Shown here piece after piece: positions 1-12,245 of a stretch of DNA of 64,000 bases; the first letter of the stretch is position 1, and every line of letters starts with the position of its first letter. The stretch covers positions 14,749,019 to 14,813,018 of the forward strand of contig OX291546.1 of the NCBI GenBank assembly GCA_946406115.1, given 5' to 3'. The notes below the pieces were generated by a model. The model saw only the letters and a program-made list of their open reading frames with translations. It was not told where the DNA came from and searched no databases. The DNA comes from Apoda limacodes. Lineage: Eukaryota; Arthropoda; Insecta; Lepidoptera; Limacodidae. The translations under genes were made by a program, and so were the position numbers.

Positions 1-786
1 AAGACACAAGTGTGTGCGTTCACCGCTAAGAAAACTCCATTCACTGTAGTCCCACAATTCCAGAACACTCCCCTCTCCATCTCCAAGAGCATTGGGATCC
101 TTGGCGTCGACATCTCCAGCGATGTTCAGTTCCGAGATCATTTACTAGCTAAGGTGAAGCTGGCGTCAAAAAAACTTGGTGTACTCAACAGAGCGAAGCA
201 GTACTTTACGTCGGGGGAAAGGTTGTTACTTTACAAGTCGCAAGTTCGGCCCCATATGGAGTACTGCTGCCATCTCTGGGCGGGTGCACCCGGATACCAG
301 CTTGGCCCTTTTGTCTCGGTTCAACGACGGGCTGTGAAAATTGTCGACGAATCCAAACTCACTTGCGGTATTGAGCCCTTAGGTCTGAGGAGAGACTTTT
401 GCCTCCCCGTGTGTGTTGTTCTACCGCTTGTACAATGGGTTGTGTTCTGAGGAATTGTTCGAAATGATGCCCACGGCTACTTTCTACCATCGCACCGCTC
501 GCCATCGGCAGGGAATTCATTCTCACACCTTAGAACCTAAATGGTAGTTTCAGAGCAACTTCCTCCCGCGAACGCTAAAGTTGTGAATTGAGCTCCCTGC
601 CAAGGTTTTCTGCAAGGACTACAGTATAGAGTTCTTCAACAAAGAAGTTATTAGATTTCTGAAGGGTCGGCAACGCGCAAGTGATGATACCCCTGGTGTT
701 GCAAGCGTCCATAGGCTACGGTGACCGCTTACCATCAGGCGGACCGTAAGCTAGTTTGCCACCTTAGTGGTGTAAAAAAAAAAAAA
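1..786 (+). mobile_element. 3' end of a non-LTR retrotransposon (family A)
   Basis: Translates to the C-terminal part of a non-LTR reverse transcriptase ORF: SIGILGVDISSDVQFRDHL, ASKKLGVLNRAKQYF, LLLYKSQVRPHMEYCCHLWA and RTARHRQG further on after a frameshift near 400. It ends with a conserved 3' tail (TTTGCCACCTTAGTGGTGTA) and an A-run at 773-786. The 5' part lies outside the window. The clade is not certain (CR1/Jockey-like). Two more 3' ends of the same family lie at 30119 and 30925 in the opposite orientation. Confidence 0.85.
10..450 (+). pseudogene. Reverse transcriptase C-terminal fragment (family A non-LTR)
   Basis: Open for 146 codons with the KKLGVLNRA, YKSQVRPHMEYC and VQRRAV motifs of the post-polymerase connection/thumb part of non-LTR RTs. 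No catalytic domain is in the window. The frame is lost near 400; downstream the family sequence continues in another frame with stops. Confidence 0.75.
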
Positions 787-1284
787 TTTGGCTGCCCGCA
801 TGTACCGATTTCTTTCACCTTTAGCTACAGAAATTATTTGTGGACTCAATTTGAACGATACATTTGACAAACTATGCTTTTCAAATGAGTTGGCGCATGG
901 TCAGTTGTTATATTAGTGGCCCAAGTCCGTTACTAGTAGGTACTGAGCACCTATAGATTACGAGATCTGTAATATTTCCTAAGGACAAACTAAATCTAAA
1001 ACTATATTATTTTAATTCAAATTAGGTTTTTACAAACATTTCGTCAAAGTTATTAAATACTAGTTTATTTTTTGGACTGCACAATAGCCTCACAAAGTTG
1101 GCCACACTTTAAAAAGAGATAGAGTAAACCGGTGGTCTCTTTTTTTTTACTATCAACGTCCGTCATTTTGTCGTTTTATTGTGTCTATTAAAAAAAGTTA
1201 GAAAGAGACATGAGACCTCAGACCTTCGTTTCTGTCAAACTTTTGCGACCATTTTTTTATATCTGGCTAGGATATGCGCTGTCT

Positions 1285-1965
1285 GTGCAAAACAAGATCA
1301 AATATCTCGATGTGACCCTGAATACGTCTGAACTGCCGCAATCACACTAAAATATTTAGAGGCCGAGCTGCTTGTGTCCTCGGTCGTCTATACCCCATGA
1401 TAGGCAAGTACAGAAATGTGTCATTTAGAAATAAGCTAACTACTTGCATCCACCCCATACTAGCATACGCTAGTGTCGTCTGTGCGTTGTCTAAACGCAA
1501 CCTCCATAGACTCCAGACCCTCCAAAACCGCTACCTTAGAGTGGCCTCCGAAGCCCCCTGGTTCGTCCGGAATGTGGACCTACATAGGGACTGCGAGCTC
1601 CCAACGATTCCCCAATACCTCAAAGACCTAGCAGTCCGCTTTTTCCAGTGTAAATCCTTCGGACGCACGGTCCTTCACCCCGCACGCTCACCTCATATAC
1701 GAGGTATCAAAAATTGCAGGGGCGCTTCTCGCTTCCACTCACTCGCAATCGCAATCGCGTAACGGGAAAGACTCCCCCTGGCACTGACTCACCTTCGGGT
1801 TCGAGGCTCACACTGGTCGAAGGGACGGCCCCAAGTGCGACAATCCAAGCCGAGGCCCCCCTGCGGGGAGCCCATGAGCGTTGGGCGCTATATGGGCTGA
1901 GACTGAAAGCCCGGCGGAGCAGTAATGGCTGCATCAGCCAACTGTAGTAGTCATAAAGAAAAAAA
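1285..1965 (+). mobile_element. 3' fragment of a Jockey-type non-LTR element (family B)
   Basis: Contains degraded RT C-terminus (1285-1760: KYLDVTLN, then NKLTTCIHPILAYASVVCALS and PTIPQYLKDL) followed by the 3' UTR (GCAGTAATGGCTGCATCAGC) and a short A-rich tail. Collinear with the longer copy at 58.5-61.6 kb and with the 3'-UTR-only copy at 40.5 kb, which defines one family. A deletion and stops near 1300-1400 show it is dead. Confidence 0.85.
1397..1762 (+). pseudogene. Reverse transcriptase C-terminal fragment (family B)
   Basis: 121 codons, MIGKYRNVSFRNKLTTCIHP ... RNLHRLQTLQNRYLRVA ... VRNVDLHRDCELPTIPQY. Same region as residues about 125-210 of the frame at 59082-59714. Non-functional fragment. 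Confidence 0.8.
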
Positions 1966-2098
1966 GCGCTGTCTCTCTGTCAGTTCTCTAAGTCTATGTG
2001 AGCACTCAGCAAACCATAGCATCTTACGTACAATGTGGTGCCAATTTTGCGCTTAACGTGCGCCAACTCATTTGAAACGCATTATGTACCTACTAGAC

Positions 2099-2306
2099 TT
2101 TGCCAGCGGCTCCGCCCGCCCTGAATTCGGTTATCGGCGTGGAACTCCTTAATAAAAGGAGAAAAAGTAGCCTATATGCTATTCCAGGACCTAACCTATG
2201 TGTATGCCAAGTTTTATCCCGTTGCGTTCAGTGGTTAAAGCGTGATTGAGTAACAAACATCTATCCAGACATACAAAAATTCACATTTATAATATTAGTA
2301 GGTTTT
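2099..2306 (+). repeat. Lepidopteran dispersed repeat (CCAGCGGCTxCGCCCG type)
   Basis: Starts TTTGCCAGCGGCTCCGCCCG, has GAATTCGGTTATCGGCGTGG and ends GTTAAAGCGTGATTGAGTAA ... ATAATATTAGTAGG, a layout I recognise from a very common non-autonomous lepidopteran repeat. Related pieces lie at 43880-44065 and 47578-47815. Classification (Helitron-like or SINE) is not settled from one copy. Confidence 0.6.
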
Positions 2307-2309
2307 TTT

Positions 2310-5300
2310 ATAAACTGCCTATTTCTATGTTTTACAGTTTTTTATTGTTAATTTGAGTTTTGCAAATATATTTCAGATATCAAATCCACGGGCGTGAAAC
2401 GACCAGGTGACACTCGTCTTCCGGGCGCTTCGCCTTCAAAACAACAGAAACCGCTATTGCATTAAGTCGTACCACAGTGAGTTATGAAAAACCCTTTAAT
2501 AAGTAATTAATTGATTTAATAAGTATTTTATAAATTGACAGAAAAAAAATAAGAAAATGGAAATAAGTGGGTCTTACATTCGTAGATAAAGCTCGAAATT
2601 TTAATTCCAGTCCATGTATTAAAATTATATCCCACGATTAATACGTATTTTTTTTCTGAAACATTTGTACGATAAGTCAAGTTTGCTACAACACTGTGCT
2701 ATTATATTTTTTCGTAGTCCAGAGGGGTAAAAATCCCATGTTATTCGATTTATCAGTGTATAAGATATTTTTACGGGTTTAAAGCACCCGTTTTTTGATG
2801 CTGTTTACAAGCACCAAAATCGCGATTCAGCATTAATATGTCGGGAGCCTAAACCTTCGACATATCGGTAAGAACCTCATAGAAGTATCTATCTGATAGT
2901 AAAAATGGTTCACCGTTAATCTTTTAAAACTATTCTTTAAATTTATTACATTCTCAACCTGGTTGTTAATAGAATCCTCAAAGTCAAAAGGATTTTCTAA
3001 TGGCTAGATGTATGAGACGGTATATATTAGTATGTATATATAACTTCATGGTTTTAATCTCCAATAGAGGTAGCTAAGATTGAATACTTCCACATTATAA
3101 CAGCCTCTTCTCACCCACCACTTTAGTCCTGCGCGACAGATGGCTAGCTGCTGCCACATTCAGTGTTCTCAAAACTTTAACACTTTTTACTTTTGAAACT
3201 CCAAAGTATTTTTAATTCAAGTAGTCTTTTCAACAGCACTTTTGAATCGTTATTTAAATTATTAAATAATAGACTTCAGCCGGCAAGAAACTCAGTAGTT
3301 AATCATTTAATTTTTCTTCCTTTATATTAAAAATTACTGAAGTGGATTTATACAATATATCCCCCATAAGTCGTAAATTATTATCTTTAGTGTTATAAAT
3401 ACATAATTGGTAAAATGAAAGGCCAGGGACAAAATAATATACATTTTCCAGTTGTTGACAAATTGTTAATCGATTTGGCTAGTATTTTTCATTTACGTTA
3501 GTGAAACGTAAACTTAAGTTTATAGATTTACTATAACTTTAAGAAGAACTTGTTAACTACATTCAATTCATGTCACCATTAAATTGTTTGATTTTGCGAA
3601 TGAAATAAGTATCTTTATTTAGCTAATTATTGTAAGAAAAAATGATAATTTAGAAATCTGATTATGAAGTTACAATGTTTGATCGGAATACTAAGAATCA
3701 TTTTATGTGACATACGAATAATTTACAGTTAATAAAATCTCATTATATGTATGTTGTGTGACTATAAAGAAATAGTTGAATTGAAAGAAGGGAAGCGGTT
3801 GTGTGTATGAATAAAATTTACAAAAAAGTGGCCAATAAAGCCATGTGTGTTATTGGATAACAAATGGGCAATATGTGACTCAACTATTGTTTGGGGATGT
3901 TGCCTGTCATGCAAAATGATGCGCGTCTTTATACAGCATTCGGCGCTATTTTGTAACGTTAAATTACATGGTGCGCGTCAATAAGGTATATGCATGTATT
4001 TTTTTTATTGTCAATCAATCACCAACATTGCTTAAATACGATAAAAGGAAAACAATAATATTTAAAAATAAACATTGTAACATCAAACTGATTTAAGCGT
4101 TCGAAGTACAACCCAATGGTGCGCTATTTGTGACGTAGAACTCTATGTTACCAGGCATGTTAAAGTTAAACACTTGCTGGGCCAATTTGACCATCCATTA
4201 AATACGTCACAAGCACAAGCAAGGGGGACGGGGGGTCATGCAAAGTGTGACAAAGGCAAATTTTTCATAGTAAAATTGGGGAAAAAGCGTGACAAGACGG
4301 GATCTTAAAATTTGTAATTTAAAAGTTTAATTGATACTAAATAACTAATAAGATAACCCGTGTATAAGTACTATATTCGACCTTACTGTAAGAAACTCTA
4401 AGAAGTACATCAGCTAAGGTCACAATCGGAGTGGTTCTTTTTCTATTTTGAGTTTCCTTCATATTTTTTTTTCTATTCAATCATTTTTCAATATTTAAAA
4501 TTCATTACTATAAATAGATTAAGGGTGTGTTCGTTTTAGGATGAAGAATCATTATTCTCTTTAATTTTGTCACCTGTCATCCGTTCCTTTAGCATTGTTT
4601 TCAAACACATCATGATTTTAGCATCATCTTTAATAAACTGAAGCATCCACGATATTTTTATTTTTGTCACTTTTGCCACCAAAAATGAAACTTAAGACCC
4701 ATGTCTGAAGGTAGGGTTTTAGTGTAAATCAGTCAAATTGCCTATACATATTAATTATTTATGGTAGTGTGCGTTCATCAACCGTTCGTTTTGCAACCAA
4801 AATTTTTGTTAGTAACGTTTCAAAGCTACACCAACGATAGGTGTCGGTGGCAAAACTGGCGTTATCAAAAGTGTGAAAAGTATCAAACGTGGGAACTTTT
4901 TATCACAAAACGAATATGCTCAATATAGAAAATTATTGTTCTAAGTATGGTAATCAAGATTTCAGAAAAAAATATTTTGAATTACATGCATATACCCTTT
5001 TCCTATTTATGCATAACGAATATGTGGCTTACCTTCAAGAATAATGTGCTGACCTGGGTTGTATATCATGATCATTCTTACATATGTTTTGTAAATGTAT
5101 ATTTGTAAATATAGTGCAACCACCCCATGTAACGGTTTATCTATAGTGAGGAGACAGACTGATGTTGACAAATTATAAAGGTACTACTCGGTCGAGCTAC
5201 TTTGGCACCTTACGCTTGCGACGTAACATTGTCGATGTAGTACGTTGTGCAACAAAATAAATATGAAATGTAGCTTTTGTATCAATCACCAATACCTAAA

Positions 5301-5500
5301 TAGATTGTGAATATGATTTCATGACGAAGTGTCTTAAGTATTGTAATTGGTTAATGACATTGGATATAATATTTTCCTATTAAGTGTAATAAGTAGAATA
5401 ATAAATATAGGATTTCTTTATAACTCTTTTTTATTTAATACGCTTTTTCACATGATAAGCAATAATTTACTTTGGCTGATGTTTCTAGCTCTGATTTATT
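2310..5500. other. Unassigned AT-rich DNA
   Basis: About 3.2 kb, strongly AT-rich. I see no ORF with protein-like content, no exon consistent with Rim, and no repeat I can name. Confidence 0.5.
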
Positions 5501-5653
5501 TTTCATAGTTAAATTTGGTAGAGGTACATACCTTCTTTTGCAACCCTTATACCGTTGAATAGGAACGCTAGGAATTCCCTAGTACGTGGCACGTGCGCCC
5601 GCGCTGCTAGGGTTGCGACCTGACGATAGCGGCGCGCGGCCGTAGCACTGAAT

Positions 5654-6153
5654 TTGGGTACCGACGACCGGCAGCAAGCTTCAATATTTATTCTACAAAT
5701 AGCGACATTTGTCCACAATAATATAGATAAGTTTAAATTCCTAGGTGAAAATCACCACTATAAAACCAGAAATAAACAAAAACTCCAGGCAGCAACCCAC
5801 AAATTTAAAAAATCAGAAATGTCACCCTATATTTTAGGACCGGTCGTGTACAACCGGCTACCTAGGGAAATAACAAGTGCAACTTCCATTACGGTCTTCA
5901 AAAACATGCTTAAAAGATGGCTAGAAAGCAAAGCGTTCTACTCGCTTAAAGAGTTCCATGAAGAAAAAGTGTGACGAATTATAAATGTATCTACAGACAT
6001 AAGTATACGTATATACTTTTGTTCATTTTGTATATATCATATTGTTTTTCTTATTTAATTGTAAAATGTATATTGTTATGTATAAAGAAATGTATAATGA
6101 CCTGTAAATTCAACAAATTTACCAATAAATATATCATATCATATCATATCATA
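5654..6153 (+). mobile_element. 3' end of a CR1-like non-LTR element with an (ATATC)n tail
   Basis: Encodes the far C-terminus of a non-LTR RT: IFILQIATFVHNNIDKFKFL, TRNKQKLQAATHKFKKSE and VYNRLPREITSATSITVFKN, ending AFYSLKEFHEE before the stop at 5972-5974. A short 3' UTR then leads to tandem ATATC units (about 6129-6153), the microsatellite-style tail of several non-LTR clades. 5'-truncated at about 5650. Confidence 0.8.
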
Positions 6154-6154
6154 T
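6129..6154 (+). repeat. (ATATC)n microsatellite, element tail
   Basis: About five perfect ATATC units closing the CR1-like fragment. Such tails come from slippage during target-primed reverse transcription. Confidence 0.85.
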
Positions 6155-6159
6155 CGGTA

Positions 6160-8580
6160 CAAATTCAAACCTAAACTTCACAGCGCGTAACGCCTGGTAA
6201 TATGTTTGTGATGTGCATTTTGGTATAGATAACTCCATTGACAAATAACACTTCTACGGTTCTTAAGCCTTTTGTTAGTAGGTTTCTATATAGCAAGAGA
6301 ATGTGTTTTAAACGTAGGCAGGTATCAGAAGACCTAGGTTCTGGATACTGGTTCTTTAATCAGGAAAAAAACAAAACAAAGTATTTACTTTAGCTTTTAA
6401 TACTTAATTACGCATTATTGAGTAATATTCTATACATTTTTTCATTCCTATAAAATGCTATCTATTCAAAACTTCGGTAGGCAATCAAAAAATAATAAAT
6501 TACCACCCTTTGCTTGCGCACGCAGAGGGTAAAATACAAACTTCTTTTTTTTTTTTAGAAAACTTTCTATTATCAAGACATTATGCATATAATCGTGATA
6601 ATAAAGTAGTATCACTTAATTTATTATTTGGACTATTTTTTATAAAGGTTTATTAATACATAGGTTGTCTTGTCACTTTAGCAACGACTCAGTTAAATCA
6701 TTCAGGTTCAAAAACTCGTGTTGTCCCTTTTTGTACTGTAGAAAAATGTTTTTGCTGTTCTGCTACACGGGTAAATCCGAGTTGGGTTTATGAACGCACC
6801 CCAGCAGGGTTACAAACTGTTGAAAACCAGAAAAAACGGTCATTGACTTCTGTGTCTGAAGTAATTTGTAATATAAACTCCAGGACGTGTTCCATACGCT
6901 TATTCACTTTAACATATCTAACCAACATGCAACATACTTCTTACTGTATTGGTATTATACTTAAAATACTAAAACCTTGCCATGGCTTAGGTAACATACT
7001 AAGTCTGGGTTGCAGCAACTAACTTTGACGTTAACCAGCCGTCAAATGAAGGATTGTATACAAATTTGCATATGAACCTTTTTTTAAATTTAACCGGCCC
7101 GTCAAAGTCACTTGGTGCAACGCAGCCTAAGACAATGCCACGTCTGAAAAATCACACTCTTCTTGCGCCCGCATAAAGTCCGGGAAAATATGATCACAAT
7201 AATATACAGACTACGGCGATTGCGAATGATTTTTAATTTAACAAGATATATGACACTGATAAAATCATCCAGGCAGGCAGCCACTATCAATTCAAGCGCT
7301 TTTTACATACAAAGACTTAAAGTTAGAGTACATTCCAGAAGTGGTTGACTTTGGACTTCGACAGCAAAATTGTTCGTAACCATTGACACCAGTGCAAAGC
7401 TTTGAACCAGTTCATTTGATATATACTGAACCTTGTAAAGATAAAAACCACCTTTAATACATTTTCAAAAAGTAAAAAATAAAAACCACTATATACACAA
7501 AAAAATCGTTTTTTTTTTGTATATCTGTCCTGGAAACTTTGGTATTTGATTTCAGGGTGCTAATTCGGTGATACTATTACAGCCGAAAGAAAGAAACATC
7601 AGATAAATATAATATAACTATATAAGTATTTATATGCACACAAAATGAGTATACACATAGTAAAATACACATACATGCGTTACAAAAAAAAACCAATTCA
7701 ATATTTTATTTTTAGAGAAGACACAAACAAAAAGACCTTGACTTCGTTCCAGGAATTAAACCGTCTTAATGATCTGTCAACTGAGTCACTAAGGTTAAAT
7801 TACCGTCAAGAAAATACGTTCGTAACGTAGATAGCTTATGGCTTATTTAAGAGCCTCCTTGCGACTAAATACCTATTTGTATGACACGCCCTGATTTACT
7901 AGCAGAGTTGCTGCTTTCCAACGGCTGGAGCGCGTATGAAAGAAAGAGAAAAATACAACAATATATTTCGGACGCAAGCGCCACATCATAAAGGCCATGA
8001 ATCTGAACACTGGAATACCAGGCCATTTATATGCCTACTCATTCCCGTTAAGTCGCGGACGTTTTGCGAAGTCAAGGAAAACTCAGAGATTACTTTTGAT
8101 ATAAAAACTATCGAGTAAAGTTGCCCCAACCGAGTTTACGTAGCATGATGATTTATAATGCATGATGAATAGCGTATATTGCGTCTTGCAGAGATCTAAA
8201 CTCCATGATATAGTCGTCGTATAATTATTTTCTAGTAAATTATGAGCGTAAAAAAATCGGAAGGGTTTAGGCTGAGTGGTGTATAAATTAGCCTATTAAC
8301 CTATTTTTCTCTAAAGCAGTTGAAGCCTATCAAGCAATATTTACAATTACTCAGTCTAATTCAATGCGTTGTTTACGCGGTCAAACTGTATGTATAAACT
8401 TACGGATTTCAAGACAATCTTTGTATTAATAGACCTAATCACAGAACATGTTACAGCGTCAAAAAGGCCCACTTTTCATCTCCGTCGTTTAACATGCAAC
8501 CGCGCTAACTGCAGTAACTACCGACACGTATACAGTGTCCGAGTAAACACGAGCCCGGTTTATTTCGGCTTTCATCTTCT
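6160..8580. other. Unassigned AT-rich DNA
   Basis: Several short open frames (7163-7348, 7645-7830, 7936-8118, 8369-8659) have no recognisable motifs and no splice context. I call nothing here. Confidence 0.5.
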
Positions 8581-8585
8581 TGGGT

Positions 8586-8883
8586 TGGTAAACAATCTGT
8601 TGAGTGCACCCCGGAATCGGCAAATTATTATTTCCTTCATCTGGCAAACAATGTGTTGATTGCACCACGGAAACGGCATATTATTATAACCGTCATCTGG
8701 TAAACAACGTGTTGAGTGCAACCCGGATTCGGCATATTATTATAACCGTCATCTGGTTAACAATGTGTTGAGTGCATCCCGGATTCGGCATATTATTGCC
8801 GTCATCTGGTAAACAATGTGTTGAGTGCACCCTGGAATCGACATATTATTTCCGTCGTCTGGTAAAAGAATTGGTGAGTGCAC
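8586..8883 (+). repeat. Minisatellite, about five 57-62-bp units
   Basis: Tandem units of the form GGTAAACAATGTGTTGAGTG, CACCCCGGATTCGGCATATT, ATTATAACCGTCATCT, with copy differences mainly in the ATTATTATAAC stretch. The array ends at GGTGAGTGCACGGGGTC. Confidence 0.9.
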
Positions 8884-8884
8884 G

Positions 8885-9649
8885 GGGTCATATACTTCGG
8901 TAGTCCGTATCTACATCATGTAGATACAGAGTAGACCTCGGTTACTGAAAAGGAAAAAGATGTTTTATTGACACTTTTATCAATAGATTAAGACTAACCT
9001 CATCAGAGGTATTACGTAGTTTAGAGAAAATTAAATCTTAACTCATTAAGTGGTCTAAGGGTAAAAACGTTGCTAAAAATAAAACACATTGCTGATGTCT
9101 AATACTTTTTAAATCTGTCTATATATTTTTATAATTTTTAGAAAAAAAGATATATTGGCCGGTTAAGGAGTAGTTAGTTAAAATCTCAAAATATAAAATC
9201 CCGGTCCGATTTGAAAAATAGTTTCAAATTAGATATACTGTTTATTGAGAAAAGTTATAGACTGTACTTATACTAGTAATTTAATACTACACCCCTTAGC
9301 GTCGTATAGCGTAGTGTTATATGGCCTATAACTTCTAAACGGACTATCTGATGCACAAACAATCTTTGGAATAAGGCCGGTAGTTCTTAAGACCAGCGCG
9401 TTCAAACGCAATACCGTGGGTTCAGTAGCGAGAGTACTCTTCCGTTCTTTAGGGTCGCAGCGTAAAGTATGTAGTCTATAACCATCTTAGGTAAAAGGGG
9501 TATCTAACTCATGTTTTTTTTTTCAAATCAGATGGGTCGTTCTTAAAATTAGCGCGTTCAAATTATATTATTCAATCATAATTAATGACAGTATTGACTA
9601 ACTTAGTGGGCATAGCCGTAAGCGTCTCCTTTTGGAAATATTAACTAAC
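8885..9649. other. Region downstream of Rim E23, no feature called
   Basis: Should contain the last Rim intron or 3' end. No convincing acceptor plus coding exon, and no AATAAA close to the E23 stop-if-unspliced position, was seen. Confidence 0.4.
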
Positions 9650-9784
9650 CAAAGAAGTCGTCCCGAAGAGCTTGTACCAGCCTATGACGATATTTGAAAG
9701 ATTCAAATCATCCAGCATGATTTGTGCTACTCCCATGAATACTTTCTTCCCTTCTATACGTCCATAGTCGCCCCACACTGTTAC
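9650..9784 (-). CDS. Rim: Rim E23: end of C2B
   Basis: Acceptor is TTCGCACAG|GTAACA and donor is TCTTTG|GTTAGT. Encodes VTVWGDYGRIEGKKVFMGVA, then IMLDDLNLSNIVIGWYKLFG and TTSL. WYKLF is the closing strand of C2B. If the donor is not used, two more codons and TAA follow (…SLVS stop at 9641-9643), but no AATAAA lies nearby. A final exon of the Ser/Arg-rich type usual in RIM is expected further left; I could not find it in 1-9649. Confidence 0.95.
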
Positions 9785-9874
9785 CTGTGCGAAAATTTAT
9801 TATTATATTATGCAGTGCGGAATACTGGGATTTTACTTGGGTATCAAACGAAAGGTAGTATTTTAACATTTGGC

Positions 9875-10622
9875 CTTTACGAGGGGTGATCAAAAAGTAA
9901 TGATAATATAATCCATATAAAAAAAACAATGATTAATAAGTAAAATATGATTTATTTTTCACTGTAGGCTGTTAAAGCTGCAGTATCGTGTTTTCGACCT
10001 TTAATTTTAGTGGTAAGAAGTGATGATTTCAAATACTTTTTAACAATTACTAATAAAAGATTTTAAATGTATTTTCTTTTTTTTACAACACAGATCACTT
10101 CTAGTTTACCGTGTTTAAATATATGTAGTTCACTTTCAGTTGCAATTTAGTAGAAAAAACTAAGTTTTCTTGCGATGAAAATAATGAAAAAAAAATTTTA
10201 TGCATCTTAATTAAGAAAACAGAAGCATTTTTTCGGTAAACACTGACATCACATTTAAATTAAACCTTTTAGGGTAATCTGAACCAATATCTGAATATGG
10301 TTACCATTTCTCGGTAGTAAATGTTTTAAAAAGTCGATTACTCCTTGTGACGAAAATCTTATCATATATGGAACCCACTTTAACAAAAATAAAAAACTTT
10401 TAGTCTTTTTAAAAATATGAAAACTATTAAGCATAAGTGAATTGAGCTGTTGACTTTAAATTTGTTCTAATATTCTTCATAAAACTTCCAAAAAAAAAAA
10501 TTTCGATCTGTCACAAAATCGACTTTCCTGAAAGACGACCGACTAATGGCAGATCAATTTTTTTTTTGCGATAGTTTTATGAATAATATTTAAATATTAA
10601 ATTTTAAGCACCCCTCGTATCA
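9875..10622 (+). repeat. Non-autonomous element with ACGAGGGGTG inverted termini (family H)
   Basis: Left end TTTACGAGGGGTGATCAAAA and right end CACCCCTCGTATCACTCG are inverted relatives. The interior matches diverged copies at 38925-39260 (shared CACTGACATCACATTTAA and GTTGCAATTTAG) and at 40790-41165. AT-rich, no coding capacity, so probably a MITE-like or otherwise non-autonomous repeat. Lies in the E23/E22 intron of Rim. Confidence 0.55.
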
Positions 10623-10897
10623 CTCGATCGAAAGGGCAGCGTTTTATTTTAGGTCCTGTTCAATTTCTACTATTTTTTGTGTCAGACTGTACAATGTTTA
10701 TGTGTAAATAAAAACCATCATATTTGATCATAATTAAATAAAAGAGCTAAAAAATATATATTTTTTCATAAATAATATTACACTCTTCAAATTTTGGCAT
10801 AGGCAAATAATATTTTATATATTTTTTTCATTTAATATGTAGTCGGCTTTTAATTTTACATCTTTAACTTTATTAAACAAAAATGTAGTTAACTAAC

Positions 10898-11095
10898 TTG
10901 TAAGATGCATCCTTTAAAATTTTCTCGGAAGGTGAGCGTCTGCTGGTAGAGAGGGTCGAGCGTTCGGCGTGCTGTCGTGGTTTTTGCTTTAGCGATGCAG
11001 CGCTTCCCGCTCACCAAGTAGACTTTCACGTAGGGTGCTGGAAGCGTGCGACTGCCTTGCCGTGCCTGTAGACCTCTTGCACGGATCACCTCAAC
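10898..11095 (-). CDS. Rim: Rim E22: C2B domain core
   Basis: Acceptor is TGATACAAAG|GTTGAG and donor is TTACAA|GTTAGT. Encodes VEVIRARGLQARQGSRTLPA, PYVKVYLVSGKRCIAKAKT and ARRTLDPLYQQTLTFRENF up to ILQ, the central strands of C2B. In RIM, C2B binds liprin-alpha, synaptotagmin and PIP2. 66 codons, phase 0 at both ends. Confidence 0.96.
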
Positions 11096-11628
11096 CTTTG
11101 TATCACACATTATTTATTTGACAAATATATGTATATGTATCTGTTACAGTGCGGTTACAGCAACATCTATCCGGCTAGTTACCTAGACCTGGTTGTTTCT
11201 TGCATAATACAACTCTAACTTAACATAACTTTAGCCGGCTAGACTTAAATTTAGCCGCACTTCGGACATTGGCCGTAACATATCCATACACATCAATCTC
11301 AGTGCGAACCAATTTGGTAATATGACTTACTGCTCTGTTGATAGCGCGGCAATCCAGAGAGCAGGTAGTCAAATATATATAATATTTTTTAACAACAAAG
11401 GCAGTATGTCAAAATTTGTCTTACTGCTATCTTAAAAGGTACCGCGGTGTATGGGCCTTTTAAACATCGTAAGGCGGAATGTGAAACTAAAATTTATTGT
11501 CAAATTGAGACACTTCCGAAACATACATGCATCTATTGGTACTCTCGCTTTGATTGTCTTCTCGCTAACACTAAAGTCTCTAACGATTCGTTTGTCTCTA
11601 ACTAAGAAAGGTGCATAGCAGTAGTGAC

Positions 11629-11791
11629 CTCAAGAAATCCTTTTTGATAGCACATGGACAGTTGCACGTCTCCCAGTGTTGGCGCTCCAAGCAGTTGTCT
11701 GCCGACGAGCTGTCCCGGGCCCAGACCGTCGATAAAGTCTGATAATCCACCTCCTTCTGATGACCCTGACCCTCGCATACCTGGCGACCAT
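11629..11791 (-). CDS. Rim: Rim E21: entry to C2B
   Basis: Acceptor is ATTTTATACAG|A. Encodes WSPGMRGSGSSEGGGLSDFI, DGLGPGQLVGRQLLGAPTLG and DVQLSMCYQKGFLE. The DFxDGLGPxQxVGRQ...GDVQLSM run is diagnostic of RIM just before and in the first strand of C2B. The donor GAG|GTCACT is weak, but it alone yields the family-conserved FLE|VEVIRARG junction. Phase 2 in, phase 0 out. Confidence 0.92.
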
Positions 11792-12069
11792 CTGTATAAA
11801 ATATATATGAATGAATAAAATATTATATAAGTAAAGTAGCTTAGAATTGTATGAATATTTAAACTTTTGCACTTGATATACGGTGGTTTACTATACTTTT
11901 CAACTTACGAAATGAGGTACAAGAGTTTTTACTATGGAGATATAATGAGACAGAAAAATAATGAAGTTAGAAGGTACACATAAATGAAAATAAATATTAT
12001 AGGAGGTCTTACCTGTTATAATAGATCAGGCAGAGATAAATGTTGGATACAAAATAGATAAATACAGAA

Positions 12070-12245
12070 GGCTCACTCCATAGTAGGGTCGCTTAAACTT
12101 TCCCCCGCACGCATACTTCCCGTACATCCGAGCTCAAGGTATTCCAAAAGCATTGGACTATGGGATTTCCTTGAGCCCGAATGTACGGGACGTATTTGTA
12201 TGCGTGCAGGGAAAAGACTTTAAGCGTTTAATGTGGAGTGAGCGT
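12070..12245. repeat. Long inverted repeat (hairpin) in the E21/E20 intron
   Basis: Two arms of about 70 nt, 12071-12140 and 12168-12243, are near-perfect reverse complements (GCTCACTCCA / TGGAGTGAGC; CGCACGCATAC / GTATGCGTGC; TCCCGTACAT / ATGTACGGGA; GAGCTCAAGG / CCTTGAGC), with a loop of roughly 25-30 nt. It would fold as a long RNA hairpin in Rim pre-mRNA. A fold-back MITE is the simplest explanation; a hairpin-RNA or miRNA-type precursor is an alternative. Confidence 0.85.

Noticed and set aside
5509..5718. GC-rich minus-strand open frame considered as the missing last Rim exon
   Set aside because: No acceptor in the right phase and no resemblance to the RIM C-terminal tail; it adjoins a CR1-like fragment.
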